DNA of 47,888 nucleotides from Thermodesulfobacterium hveragerdense DSM 12571 (lineage in GTDB: Bacteria > Desulfobacterota > Thermodesulfobacteria > Thermodesulfobacteriales > Thermodesulfobacteriaceae). The notes beneath the pieces are model-generated. The model ran no database searches and was not told the origin of the DNA. It saw nothing but the letters and a program-made list of their open reading frames with translations. A program made the position numbers and the translations under genes. Shown piece by piece: positions 25,887-34,652 of this stretch (its first letter is position 1; every line of letters starts with the position of its first letter). The DNA lies in contig NZ_KE384097.1 of the NCBI RefSeq assembly GCF_000423845.1, forward strand, positions 57,090 to 104,977, in the 5' to 3' direction.

Positions 25887-27290
25887 TTATGATGATTTTT
25901 GTAGGTTAAACTCTTTGGCTTTTTTTAAAAACTTCTCTGTCCAACATTTTACACTAAAAACATGAATATGTGTATAGGCTGCCAGTAAATTTTTAAATAA
26001 AATACCATCTTTTTTTTCTTTAAACCCTACTCCTTTTTCCAAGTCAAAGACAAACTTAACATCTTGATTAAGTTCAAAATCTACAGGTTTTGAATAATGA
26101 AATTCATGTCCCTTTATAGAAAGCCCTACGTCAAAATAAGGATTTTTCTCTTTTACCTTGGCAACTACGTATCCATGTCCTTGAGGGGTCGGTTCTACCT
26201 TAAAAATTATCGGTAATACTTCTGACATTGGATATTCCTTATTTTTCCAAATTATCTTTTTTCCTAAATACATTAAACCACCACATTCAGCATAAACCGG
26301 CATCCCTTCTAAAACTGCCTCTTTCACCTCTTTCATCAAGGCTTTATTCTCCGAAAGAGCTTCTGCCTGAACCTCAGGGAACCCTCCTCCTAAATAAAGC
26401 CCGTCTATATCTTCAAGAGATTTATCTTCAAAAGCGTTTATCAACTTAATTTCTGCTCCAAGGTTTTGAAAACTTTCTAAATTTTCTGGATAGTAAAATT
26501 GAAAAGCCTTATCCCAAAAAACACCGATTTTAATCCCATTTAATTTATTTTTATTTTCTGTTGAATCTTGAGATGAAAGGGATAACTCAAGAGAAGGAAC
26601 ATCCTTAGCCATGGTCAAAAATTTTTCTAAATCAAAATTCTGCTTAATCGCTTGAGAAAGTTCATTCAAAAAGAGTTCCTGTTGATATTCAAAAGAGGTA
26701 ACCAACCCTAAATGCCTTTCAGGAGGTAAATTTTTCAGTTTAGGTAAAGCTCCTAAAACCTTTACTCCTGTATAATATTCTATAGACTTTCTTATGATAT
26801 CTTCGTGCCTGGGTCTGGCTATCTTGTTTAAAACAACCCCCTTGATTTCCACACCTTGTTCAAAGTTTAAAAATCCCTTAACCAAAGGGGCTAAACTTCT
26901 GGTAACCTTGGTACAATCAAGCACTAAAACTACAGGGGTTTTTAAAACTTGAGCTAACTTGGCAGTACTATAACTTCCATAAACGTCTAATCCGTCAAAA
27001 AGCCCTCTATTCCCCTCTATTATCACAAGGTCACTTTGTTTAGCTCCCTGATAAAAAGACTTTAAAACATCTTCTTCTTTAAATAAAAAAGGGTCTAAAT
27101 TTCTACAGACTACCCCAGAGACTTTAGACAACCAACCTGCATCGATGTAGTCAGGACCTTTTTTAAACCCTGCTACCTTTAATCCCAAATCCCGAAAAAC
27201 ATAGATAAGACCAATGGTTAACAACGTTTTACCAGAACCACCTTTGTGAGAAGAAACTAAAAACCTGGGAACGTTGAACTCTTTATTCAT
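25887..27290 (-). CDS. dsrN: cobyrinate a,c-diamide synthase family; probable sirohaem amidase DsrN
   Basis: ATP- and glutamine-dependent amidase of the CbiA/CobB family. The N-terminal P-loop SHKGGSGKT is at about 14-22, followed by GFKKGPDYIDAGWL. The C-terminal class I glutaminase-like domain has LGGGFPEVQAEAL (about 300-312) and the nucleophile Cys336 in YAECGG; the catalytic His is near the end (AAYTHIHVF). Length 467 is normal. In sulfur-metabolising organisms the homologue beside dsr genes (DsrN) is assigned to amidating the sirohaem of DsrAB. Here it follows dsrMKJOP by a terminator and 32 bases, and no other cobalamin gene is nearby, so DsrN is favoured over CbiA. No clear Shine-Dalgarno. 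Confidence 0.85.
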   Translation of the reverse strand: MNKEFNVPRFLVSSHKGGSGKTLLTIGLIYVFRDLGLKVAGFKKGPDYIDAGWLSKVSGVVCRNLDPFLFKEEDVLKSFYQGAKQSDLVIIEGNRGLFDGLDVYGSYSTAKLAQVLKTPVVLVLDCTKVTRSLAPLVKGFLNFEQGVEIKGVVLNKIARPRHEDIIRKSIEYYTGVKVLGALPKLKNLPPERHLGLVTSFEYQQELFLNELSQAIKQNFDLEKFLTMAKDVPSLELSLSSQDSTENKNKLNGIKIGVFWDKAFQFYYPENLESFQNLGAEIKLINAFEDKSLEDIDGLYLGGGFPEVQAEALSENKALMKEVKEAVLEGMPVYAECGGLMYLGKKIIWKNKEYPMSEVLPIIFKVEPTPQGHGYVVAKVKEKNPYFDVGLSIKGHEFHYSKPVDFELNQDVKFVFDLEKGVGFKEKKDGILFKNLLAAYTHIHVFSVKCWTEKFLKKAKEFNLQKSS

Positions 27291-27312
27291 ACAGGGAATA
27301 TATCATAGATTA

Positions 27313-27357
27313 AAAAAAATTAAAAGGGAAGAAGTTTAGAGTAACTTCTTCCCTTTT
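27313..27357 (-). terminator. rho-independent terminator of the dsr operon
   Basis: A perfect 15-bp stem AAAAGGGAAGAAGTT / AACTTCTTCCCTTTT (27322-27336 and 27343-27357) with a 6-base loop. On the minus strand it is followed by a run of eight T within 27312-27320. It lies 22 bases past the dsrP stop and separates dsrMKJOP from dsrN. Confidence 0.92.
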
Positions 27358-27379
27358 ATATTTTAAATCTCATTCCTTT

Positions 27380-28570
27380 CTACTTTTTAATCAATACCCC
27401 TTGATATTTAACCCTTAACTCCTTAGCTTCTTTGACCCCTAAGGCTATCTTATAAAGAATGGTTAAAACAAAAAACCCTAAGGCCCAAATACCGATAGCG
27501 ATACCTATTTCAGGTAATGTAGGACGATAAGGAGTTATGGTTTCAAATGGAGTAGGAGTATATCCTCCGGTAATCAGACCAATACCTTTGTCTATCCAAG
27601 CTGCTATAAAAACACTTAAACAAGCAACGGCTAATGTAGTTTCATTCTTTCTCGTAGCTGGAATCACTAAAAGGATTAATGCTATAAAAGCAAGAATATA
27701 AGAAGCCCACATAAAAGGCACCCACTCAGCATGTCCCTTTAATCCAGTAAACAAATATTTAATAGGGGCTTGATGGGAATGGATACCACTGTAAAAAGCT
27801 GTAAAGACTTCAAAGAAGAAGAAGAGTAAATTTAAAACAAAGGCATAGGTTACTATCTTAGCCAAAGTCTGTATTGCCTTTTGTCCTGCGTCAAAATTAG
27901 CAACCCTCTTTAGCAACAAAGCTAATATGATGATTAACGCTGGACCGGCAGAAAACGCAGAAGCTAAAAATCTGGGAGCCATGATTGCTGTTAACCAAAA
28001 GTGTCTTCCAGGTATACCTTGGTATATAAAAGCGGTTACAATATGGATACTTGGAGCCCAAAGAATAGCTAAGTAAATAAAAGGCTTTAACCAGGAAGGA
28101 TATTTTGTTCCTTTATATTCAGCATGCAAAACCGTCCATCCACAGAGAAGGTTTAAAATAAGATATCCAGAGAGAACACAAGCGTCAAAGAAGAAAACCG
28201 AGTTCGGGGTAGGATATCTTAAAACATTTAAAACTCTATTTGGTTGACCAAGGTCTACAAAAATAAAAAGCATACACATCAAAACCGCTGAAATGGCTAA
28301 AAACTCTCCTAAAACTGTAATCTTTCCAAAATCTTTATAGTTATGCCAGTAGTAGGGAAGAACTACCATGACAGCTGAAGCTGCTACACCAACCAAAAAG
28401 GTAAAGTTGGCAATATAAAATCCCCAGGAAACATCTCTACTCATACCAGTGATACCTAAACCAATCTTCCACTGGAGCAGATAGCATAAAAACCCTATAA
28501 AAATAAGGGTGCCTAAAAAGGCAAGCCATAACCAATACTTTTTACTTCCTGTTAATGCCTTTTCTATCAT
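27380..28570 (-). CDS. dsrP: DsrP, NrfD-family integral membrane quinol-interacting subunit
   Basis: Membrane subunit of DsrMKJOP that exchanges electrons with the quinone pool and the periplasmic DsrO/DsrJ. The 396 residues contain about ten hydrophobic helices. Landmarks are GMSRDVSWGFYIANFTFLVG near 39-58, GLGITGM before it, and PGRHFWLTAIMAPRFLASAF in the middle, all NrfD/PsrC family features. It is the last gene of the operon, 28 bases after dsrO, followed by a terminator. Confidence 0.94.
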   Translation of the reverse strand: MIEKALTGSKKYWLWLAFLGTLIFIGFLCYLLQWKIGLGITGMSRDVSWGFYIANFTFLVGVAASAVMVVLPYYWHNYKDFGKITVLGEFLAISAVLMCMLFIFVDLGQPNRVLNVLRYPTPNSVFFFDACVLSGYLILNLLCGWTVLHAEYKGTKYPSWLKPFIYLAILWAPSIHIVTAFIYQGIPGRHFWLTAIMAPRFLASAFSAGPALIIILALLLKRVANFDAGQKAIQTLAKIVTYAFVLNLLFFFFEVFTAFYSGIHSHQAPIKYLFTGLKGHAEWVPFMWASYILAFIALILLVIPATRKNETTLAVACLSVFIAAWIDKGIGLITGGYTPTPFETITPYRPTLPEIGIAIGIWALGFFVLTILYKIALGVKEAKELRVKYQGVLIKK

Positions 28571-28598
28571 ATTTCTACCCCTCTCTGTTTAAAATTTT

Positions 28599-29363
28599 CT
28601 ATCCGATCAAATAAAAAACCGAAGGATAGGTAGTCAATTCCTCCTTTCTTCTAACAGCTAAACGTTCTTTTAATATCTTGTTAATCTCATCGTTTGGATT
28701 TTTAAGATCTCCAAAAACGATTGCCTTGGCAGGACAGGCTTCTACGCAAGCAGGTATTTTACCTTCAGCTATCCTTTCATAACAAAAAGTACATTTTTCT
28801 ACTACACCTTTCATACGACTAGGATATTCAGGATTTACCTTAGCAATAAAAGGTCTTGGATCTATCCAGTTAAACGACCTTGCCCCATAAGGACAGGCAG
28901 CCATACAAAAACGACAACCTATACATCTGTGATAGTCCATCATTACAATACCATCTTCTCTCTTAAAAGTTGCCTTGGTAGGACAGACTCTAACACATGG
29001 TGGGTTATCACAATGGTTACATAAAAGCAAGAAAGGTGTATCATGAAGTTTTTCGTTTAAATAATGATTAGCTTCATGCTCAGGAAAAGCATGTTCAAAC
29101 TTCTCCTCCCAGATCCACTTAATTTCTTTTTTCTTATCAGGGATGCTGGGAACATTATGTAAAGAATGACATACCTCTACACATTTCAAACCACAGGTAG
29201 CTCGGTTCTCCTTACATTTAACCACGTCAATCGCTAAAGCCCATCGACTACCTTTCAAAGCCTCTTGAGGCTTTGTATAAACACCCCCTACAGCAGCTGA
29301 AGCTGCTGTACCTATTAAAGTTAAACCACCTAATTTTAAAAGGTCTCTTCTTTTTATTGCCAT
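28599..29363 (-). CDS. dsrO: DsrO, periplasmic ferredoxin-like iron-sulfur subunit
   Basis: Tat-exported electron-transfer subunit of DsrMKJOP. The N-terminal KRRDLLKLGGLTLIG is a Tat-type signal. Four Cys clusters follow: CGLKCVEVCH, CDNPPCVRVCP, CIGCRFCMAACPYG and CTFCYERIAEGKIPACVEACP. The ATG at 29363 is chosen because GGAGGTG precedes it and it gives the Tat signal at the N-terminus; a longer frame to 29402 would add 13 unlikely residues. It overlaps the dsrJ stop by 10 bases. Length 254 is normal. Confidence 0.95.
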   Translation of the reverse strand: MAIKRRDLLKLGGLTLIGTAASAAVGGVYTKPQEALKGSRWALAIDVVKCKENRATCGLKCVEVCHSLHNVPSIPDKKKEIKWIWEEKFEHAFPEHEANHYLNEKLHDTPFLLLCNHCDNPPCVRVCPTKATFKREDGIVMMDYHRCIGCRFCMAACPYGARSFNWIDPRPFIAKVNPEYPSRMKGVVEKCTFCYERIAEGKIPACVEACPAKAIVFGDLKNPNDEINKILKERLAVRRKEELTTYPSVFYLIG

Positions 29364-29740
29364 TTTTCTGCCACCTCCGGTGCAATGTGACAACTCCAAC
29401 AATCTGGGTGTGTTACTACAAAATTATGACAACTATCACAAAACTTTTCTTTGTTGTTATGGCACTTCATACAAGTTTTTTGTAAATTAATAAAATATTT
29501 TTCTCCATCTTTAGCAACATATACATGTTTGTTTTCACGAATGGCTTGTTTCCTCCAATCATCTAAAAGTTTCATATGATAGGCTCTCATGTATTCCTTA
29601 GATTCAATACATTTAGCCTTGTCTTTAGGCAGCTCTGGTTGAGGAATAGCCTCTACCCTTCCAAAATTTAACCACATAGGTATCGTAAAAAATACGATAA
29701 GAACTACTATAAAAACTATCACCTTTCCAGCATTATACAT
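29354..29740 (-). CDS. dsrJ: DsrJ, triheme cytochrome c subunit
   Basis: Periplasmic, membrane-anchored cytochrome of DsrMKJOP. The N-terminal helix at about 6-24 acts as an uncleaved anchor. Three CxxCH haem sites are at 90-94 (CMKCH), 101-105 (CDSCH) and 114-118 (CWSCH). Cys44 (AKCIES) may be the unusual thiolate haem ligand known for DsrJ; that assignment is by analogy. Length 128 is normal. It is 22 bases after dsrK. Confidence 0.95.
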   Translation of the reverse strand: MYNAGKVIVFIVVLIVFFTIPMWLNFGRVEAIPQPELPKDKAKCIESKEYMRAYHMKLLDDWRKQAIRENKHVYVAKDGEKYFINLQKTCMKCHNNKEKFCDSCHNFVVTHPDCWSCHIAPEVAEKWQ

Positions 29741-29762
29741 ACCATTTCCTCCTTAGGAAGAT

Positions 29763-31385
29763 TTAATCTACGCCTTTTACAGGAGTTTTTAATGGCCTTC
29801 TCCTCAAATCTACATCCCTTGACCTCTCTCCTTCAAACACTAAGGCATTGGCAACCAACTCATGAAGACCTCCTACCTCAACTCCAGGAACCCAATATTG
29901 TAAAAGAGTGGGTAAAGCAGCTCTATCTATAGCACAAATACAGGCAAGATGATTGACCCCATATTCTTTATGGACATATTCTACTGCGTTAGCCCTTGGT
30001 AAACCACCTCTCATCCTGATTTCCATGTTTTCTCCAGCATTAAGTCCAGATCCACTTCCACAACAGAAGGTCTTTTCACGAATGGTATTTTCTGGCATTT
30101 CTACAAAATTATTACATACATGCTTTAAGACAAACCTTGGTTCCTCAAAAATTCCCATACCTCTTGAAGTGTTACAAGAGTCGTGGAAAGTAACTACTAA
30201 GTGGTCGTTTCTTGATGGATCTAATTTTAATTTTCCGTGAGCGATCAAGTCAGCGGTAAACTCAACTATGTGAATGATTTTGTTAGATTTAGCATGCTCA
30301 AAAACTGTTCCAGTGATAGGTGATTTAGGAACCTCTAAGAAATCTAATGGACCAAAGAAAGTATTATGGTATTGATGCCAAATCCTCCACTTGTGCCCAC
30401 ATTCTCCACCCATCAACCATTTAACCTTAAGCCTTTTAGCTTCATCATATATTTTTGAATGTAGTCTCTTAGCCATTTCTAAAGAATTGAAAAAGCCGAA
30501 GTTTCCACCCTCAGTAGCAAAAGGGCTCATCGTAACATCTAGGTCTAAATAATGGAAAAGAACAAGATAACCTAACATAGTATAAATACCTGGCTCAGCA
30601 AAATAGTCCCCTGATAGGGGAACAAACATGATTTCAGCACCTTTTCTGTTTATATACTTGTCTAAATCAATCTTAATTCCCGTAATCTCTTCAAACTCCC
30701 AAACCAAAAACTCCAAGTTTTCTCTAAAAGATTGAGGAGGTACACCTACATGGTTACCTATATAATAACTGTTATGAACAGGCTTAATTCCCCAATCTGT
30801 ACCAATTCCAAGCTCAAGCAAGATCTCTCTCATCATCATGGTTATCTCTGCGGTATCAATCCCATAAGGACAGAAAACCGAACATCTTCTACATTCTGTA
30901 CACTGATAAAAATAATAAAACCATTCTTTTATTACATCTTCATCTAATTTCCTAGCTCCAGCTAACCTTCCAAATAACTTTCCAAAAGTACTAAACTCAC
31001 CTTTTATAACAGACCTGACCAACTCAGCCCTTAAAACCGGCATGTTCTTAGGATCTCCTGTACCAAGGAAAAAGTGACATTTATCGGCACAAGCTCCACA
31101 TCTTACACATATATCCATAAACAGCTTAAAAGCACGATTCATTCTCATCCTTCTTTGAAGTTCTTCCTTCACCGTTTCTTGCCAACCATCAGGCAAGGGC
31201 CATTTCTCATCATAAGGCTGCCATTTCCCCATGTGGTTAAGGTCTAACTCTTCTAAATATTTAGGCTCTACAATACTTAGATAATAACCTTTCTTCAATT
31301 CAGGTTTTATCTCCATCCAATCTTTAGCTGGAGTACTGTGCAATTTTACATCAGATATTAATTCGTCAGGCTTGGGAAGGCTCAT
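29763..31385 (-). CDS. dsrK: DsrK, HdrD-like catalytic iron-sulfur subunit
   Basis: Cytoplasmic-face subunit proposed to reduce the DsrC trisulfide. Two [4Fe-4S] motifs are CVRCGACADKCH (Cys 93, 96, 99, 103) and CTECRRCSVFCP (Cys 162, 165, 168, 172). The CCG-domain signature for the special non-cubane cluster is HDSCNTSRGMG (Cys404) with FCCGSGSG (Cys441-Cys442). Length 540 is as expected. It lies between dsrM (16 bases) and dsrJ (22 bases). Confidence 0.96.
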   Translation of the reverse strand: MSLPKPDELISDVKLHSTPAKDWMEIKPELKKGYYLSIVEPKYLEELDLNHMGKWQPYDEKWPLPDGWQETVKEELQRRMRMNRAFKLFMDICVRCGACADKCHFFLGTGDPKNMPVLRAELVRSVIKGEFSTFGKLFGRLAGARKLDEDVIKEWFYYFYQCTECRRCSVFCPYGIDTAEITMMMREILLELGIGTDWGIKPVHNSYYIGNHVGVPPQSFRENLEFLVWEFEEITGIKIDLDKYINRKGAEIMFVPLSGDYFAEPGIYTMLGYLVLFHYLDLDVTMSPFATEGGNFGFFNSLEMAKRLHSKIYDEAKRLKVKWLMGGECGHKWRIWHQYHNTFFGPLDFLEVPKSPITGTVFEHAKSNKIIHIVEFTADLIAHGKLKLDPSRNDHLVVTFHDSCNTSRGMGIFEEPRFVLKHVCNNFVEMPENTIREKTFCCGSGSGLNAGENMEIRMRGGLPRANAVEYVHKEYGVNHLACICAIDRAALPTLLQYWVPGVEVGGLHELVANALVFEGERSRDVDLRRRPLKTPVKGVD

Positions 31386-31401
31386 TCTTACCTCCTTTAG
31401 T

Positions 31402-32457
31402 TTATAGGTTTAAATTTTTATTAGGACCATAAATGGTATACCATTCATGCTCCTCTTTTTCTGCTTCTTCGTCTATAGGAATTCCGGCGTTTTCCATAGG
31501 TTCTCTAAACCTTTCCTGCCATTCTGCATAGGTTAAATGTTTAACCGGATAGTTCCAAGGATTAACATGCATATCAGCACGGTTGTTATTGGGCATATTA
31601 CGTGTGGGGCTAAAGAACACCCCTATCATATGGGCAAGCTTACTAAATGGAAAATAAGCAGCTAAAACTGAAACTAAGAAAAGATGCACATAAAAGATCG
31701 TTCCTATTTTCACTTCAGGCACAACTGGTTTAAAAGTAGCCAACCCTAAGGTTAACTGTTTGATGGCATATACATCAACCTTTAAGTTATACCTCATCAA
31801 AACACCAGTTATTACTATACCTAAAATAAGAAATAACGGAAAATAATCTGAACCATGAGAAATATAAGAAACCTTAGCGTCTACCAATCTTCTGAGAAGC
31901 AAAAAGGAAAGACCTGCAATAATTAAAATATCGGTAATATAAACTGGAGGAACACCAAAACTATGAATAAAACTATCCATATAGTCCAAAAATTGAATTA
32001 CCGAAGGAACAGGGTTCGTAAACAACCTAAGATGTCTTATAAGAATGATCAAAAAGGACCAATGAAAAAGAATAGCCCCTAACCACAACCACTTAGCAGA
32101 CCCATAAATAAGCTTTTTTCCCTGAAGGTCAGCCCTGAGATTTCTAAACAAGCTCCTAAAGAACAATACTTCTAAAACCATTCTTAAAACTACCTCAAAG
32201 GTGTTAAAAGGAGATTCTAAACGACTATACTTTATCCAGGGCAAACTCTTTTGTTGACCACAAGTAGTAGGGATTTTAAATGGCTGAGGAGACTTAGCCC
32301 AGTTTAATATCCTGTAAATAAGGCCTATCACAAAAACCAAAAAACATACATAAGGAATTACTATAGCAAACAATCCTTGCAAACCTAAAACCCCTACTCC
32401 AACCCAGGGGATAAGAAGTAAGACTAAAAAAATCAAAAAACTCCAGCCTACGTTCAT
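31402..32457 (-). CDS. dsrM: DsrM, NarI-like cytochrome b subunit
   Basis: Integral membrane di-haem b subunit that handles menaquinone. The 351 residues hold about six hydrophobic helices with several helix-embedded His residues (for example LFHWSFLIILIRHLRLF near 130-146 and YVHLFLVSVLAAYFPFSKLAH in the last third). It starts 15 bases after the RsbRD_N-like gene and precedes dsrK. A GA-rich Shine-Dalgarno-like run stands next to the ATG. Confidence 0.95.
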   Translation of the reverse strand: MNVGWSFLIFLVLLLIPWVGVGVLGLQGLFAIVIPYVCFLVFVIGLIYRILNWAKSPQPFKIPTTCGQQKSLPWIKYSRLESPFNTFEVVLRMVLEVLFFRSLFRNLRADLQGKKLIYGSAKWLWLGAILFHWSFLIILIRHLRLFTNPVPSVIQFLDYMDSFIHSFGVPPVYITDILIIAGLSFLLLRRLVDAKVSYISHGSDYFPLFLILGIVITGVLMRYNLKVDVYAIKQLTLGLATFKPVVPEVKIGTIFYVHLFLVSVLAAYFPFSKLAHMIGVFFSPTRNMPNNNRADMHVNPWNYPVKHLTYAEWQERFREPMENAGIPIDEEAEKEEHEWYTIYGPNKNLNL

Positions 32458-32472
32458 ACCTCTCTCCCTCTC

Positions 32473-33030
32473 TTATTGGTTTATTTTGTCTTCTGCCTCA
32501 ATTTGAGGCATTCCTTCCATAGGATCGTAAACTAACCCTGCTCTTTTTAACAATAAAAAATGATTCCTTTTCCATTCATCATATTTGATCTGATTTAACC
32601 TTTCTCTATATTCATAAAAATAATCAAATCCTTTGACAAGAAGGGCATTTATCTTATCTTCTAACCTTAAGAATTCTTCTACACCAAACCTTTTTAAAAA
32701 TTCTTCTCCCATTTCTTCTCTTATAATACCCTTGAGCTGAATGAATAAATTTAAAGCTTTTGAAGGAACTTGTTCTTGGACAGCCAGCAATTGCACAAGC
32801 CTTTTTAAATAATAATTAGCTTCTTCCCAGTTAAACTCACCCAACACAAGCCTTACCAAACCTTGAAAGGTTTCTTCTATCCTATGACCAAAAGGATTTT
32901 GAAAGGGATCAACTTCTCTGTTAAAAAACTTCTGAGCCTCCTCTCCTAAAGAACTTAAAAAAACAGATTTCCACTTTTTAAAAACCTTCTCTTGGTTATC
33001 TTCTAAAAATCTTATTAGCTCTTCAGACAA
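32473..33030 (-). CDS. RsbRD_N-domain-like protein at the head of the dsr operon
   Basis: A soluble helical protein of 185 residues with no cysteine clusters or membrane segments. LIRFLEDNQEKVFKKW at the N-terminus and the all-helix pattern resemble the RsbRD N-terminal sensory domain, and genes of this type occur upstream of dsrMKJOP in other sulfate reducers. The start is TTG at 33030, preceded by GAGGG. It is the first gene after the operon promoter and 15 bases before dsrM, so it may sense or regulate Dsr complex formation; this role is inferred. Confidence 0.78.
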   Translation of the reverse strand: MSEELIRFLEDNQEKVFKKWKSVFLSSLGEEAQKFFNREVDPFQNPFGHRIEETFQGLVRLVLGEFNWEEANYYLKRLVQLLAVQEQVPSKALNLFIQLKGIIREEMGEEFLKRFGVEEFLRLEDKINALLVKGFDYFYEYRERLNQIKYDEWKRNHFLLLKRAGLVYDPMEGMPQIEAEDKINQ

Positions 33031-33063
33031 TCTAAGGCCCTCTAAAAGGAATTTTAAACTAAA

Positions 33064-33091
33064 TTTATACCTTTATCTTAAGAAAAGTCAA
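33064..33091 (-). promoter_or_regulatory. promoter of the dsr operon
   Basis: On the minus strand TTGACT (33086-33091), 16 bases, TATAAA (33064-33069), giving a leader of about 27 bases with a GAGGG Shine-Dalgarno. Upstream, 33130-33190 is almost pure A/T with long T/A runs, possibly an UP-like element. The 206-base gap to fapA holds no other gene. Confidence 0.7.
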
Positions 33092-33236
33092 TCCTTGTTT
33101 TAAAAAGTAAACCTTTCTTTTAGCCTTCTTTTTAGGTTTAAAAAAGGATTTTTTTTATTTTTTTTAATTTTTTCAACTTTTTTATCTGAAACTATAAGCA
33201 TACATAAAAATAAGCTAAAATTTTTAAAATACTTTT

Positions 33237-34652
33237 TTAAATCTTTTTACAATCGATACTACCTTCCTCATAAAAGAAAACTAAAGGACCTTTTATCTCT
33301 TCTGAGATTATTTTTTGTTGGTCAGCTATACCGATGATAACCCCTGGATAGACCTTTTCTAAAACTTTTACGGTTTTTTGTTTAAATACACCAAGATTTT
33401 TTTTCAGTTCTTTTAACCTTTCTAATAGTTTTTTCAATTCTCTGTCGTAAAGCTCATACTGTTCAAAAAGTCTTTTGATTATGGTTTCTTTTTCAGGAGT
33501 AACCCTACCCTCCTTTATAAGCTTTTTCCCTATTTCAATCCCTGTTTTTAATTTATTTAAGGTTTCTTCATAAATAATACTTTTTTGGAGTATCTCAAAA
33601 TACTCAGTGATCAAATCAATCTTATATCCTGCATAAACCTTAGTAAAGGTCTGGCTTTGGTTGCCTAAAATTTTAACCTCTACGTTACCACCACACTTCA
33701 TTTCTGTACCATAAATTAAACCTTTACCTATAGTAGCTAAACAATCTCCTGAAACTGTAGCCTTAACAAAAATCATATAATTTTTAACCAAAAGATCTCC
33801 GTCTACTTCTAAACTTGCATGCTCAATCCCTTTAATCTCAGCTCTACCTTTTACCTTAACCTTGGTTTCTTCCCCTCTTAGGATCCCATCACACAGAAAA
33901 TTCCCTTCTACCTCTATCAAAACCTTGTTTTCTGTCCCTCCATAAAGCTCTAAGTCTCCCTTAACCCTAACCTTAAAACCAAATTTTACATCTCCTTTGA
34001 TGGTTAATTTTTTACCTACAAACCTTATGTTACCTACAGAAAAATCTACATCACCTTCGATGGTATACTCTGTCAAAATTTCAAGTTTATTACCTTGTAA
34101 AACCACCACTCCGCTTGTTTTAGCCTTAACCCATCCTTCTTCGTCGATAAAAAGATTTTCCCCTAAGATAATCTTGGAAGATTCTTTTATCTCAGGAGAG
34201 GGTATAGGTTCCCCTAAAACGTTAATGCCTGGTATACCTGGAATAGGAGGAATCCATTTTGCTATGATTTCATTTGGTTCAACACAAATAAGTCTTTTAG
34301 GTGTTTCTCTCAAATCTTGAGTATCTAATTCGAGTTTTTCAGCCTTAGGCTCTGACAATAAAGGGGCAAACTTTTCTAAAAATTCTAACTTTTCCGGAAT
34401 GGGTGGTTTGGGAAGTATTCCTTTTACTACTATCAGTTTATCGTCTACAAGTTCTGGCTCCTCTAAAACTCCAAAAATGTTTGCTTTTTTCAATTCTTCT
34501 TTTATTGTTTCCCAGTTTTTGATAAAATCTTTAAGAAGAACCCTTTCTGAAGGTTTTACAGGCAAATATATCATCATTTCATCTTGACTTAGATATAAAA
34601 GAAAATCTCCAAACCACAAACCCTCTTTTTTAAACTTTAACTTGTCTATCAT
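33237..34652 (-). CDS. FapA family (DUF342) polymer-like beta-helix protein, copy 1
   Basis: A FapA/DUF342 protein: a long right-handed parallel beta-helix of short repeats followed by a coiled coil. The centre (about 185-330) shows regular beta repeats such as EGDVDFSVGNIRFVGKKL and EVEGNFLCDGILRGEETKVK. A helical region with EGRVTPEKE and the LKELKKNLGVF coiled coil follows, and a short C-terminal domain (YPGVIIGIADQQK) ends it. Function of the family is poorly known; some members affect cell-surface or signalling processes. A paralogue lies three genes upstream and shares a 43-base identical stretch. It starts with a 4-base overlap on tilS. Confidence 0.88.
   Translation of the reverse strand: MIDKLKFKKEGLWFGDFLLYLSQDEMMIYLPVKPSERVLLKDFIKNWETIKEELKKANIFGVLEEPELVDDKLIVVKGILPKPPIPEKLEFLEKFAPLLSEPKAEKLELDTQDLRETPKRLICVEPNEIIAKWIPPIPGIPGINVLGEPIPSPEIKESSKIILGENLFIDEEGWVKAKTSGVVVLQGNKLEILTEYTIEGDVDFSVGNIRFVGKKLTIKGDVKFGFKVRVKGDLELYGGTENKVLIEVEGNFLCDGILRGEETKVKVKGRAEIKGIEHASLEVDGDLLVKNYMIFVKATVSGDCLATIGKGLIYGTEMKCGGNVEVKILGNQSQTFTKVYAGYKIDLITEYFEILQKSIIYEETLNKLKTGIEIGKKLIKEGRVTPEKETIIKRLFEQYELYDRELKKLLERLKELKKNLGVFKQKTVKVLEKVYPGVIIGIADQQKIISEEIKGPLVFFYEEGSIDCKKI
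33904..33946. repeat. 43-base exact repeat, copy 1 (in fapA copy 1)
   Basis: Identical at all 43 bases to 37441-37483, within the codons for the beta-helix segment EVEGNFLCDG and its flanks. The genes diverge on both sides. Suggests recent duplication or gene conversion between the two paralogues. Confidence 0.9.

Noticed and set aside
33130-33190. Long T/A runs upstream of the dsr promoter as a terminator of fapA
   Set aside because: Only an imperfect stem can be drawn, and the T-run is on the wrong strand for fapA.
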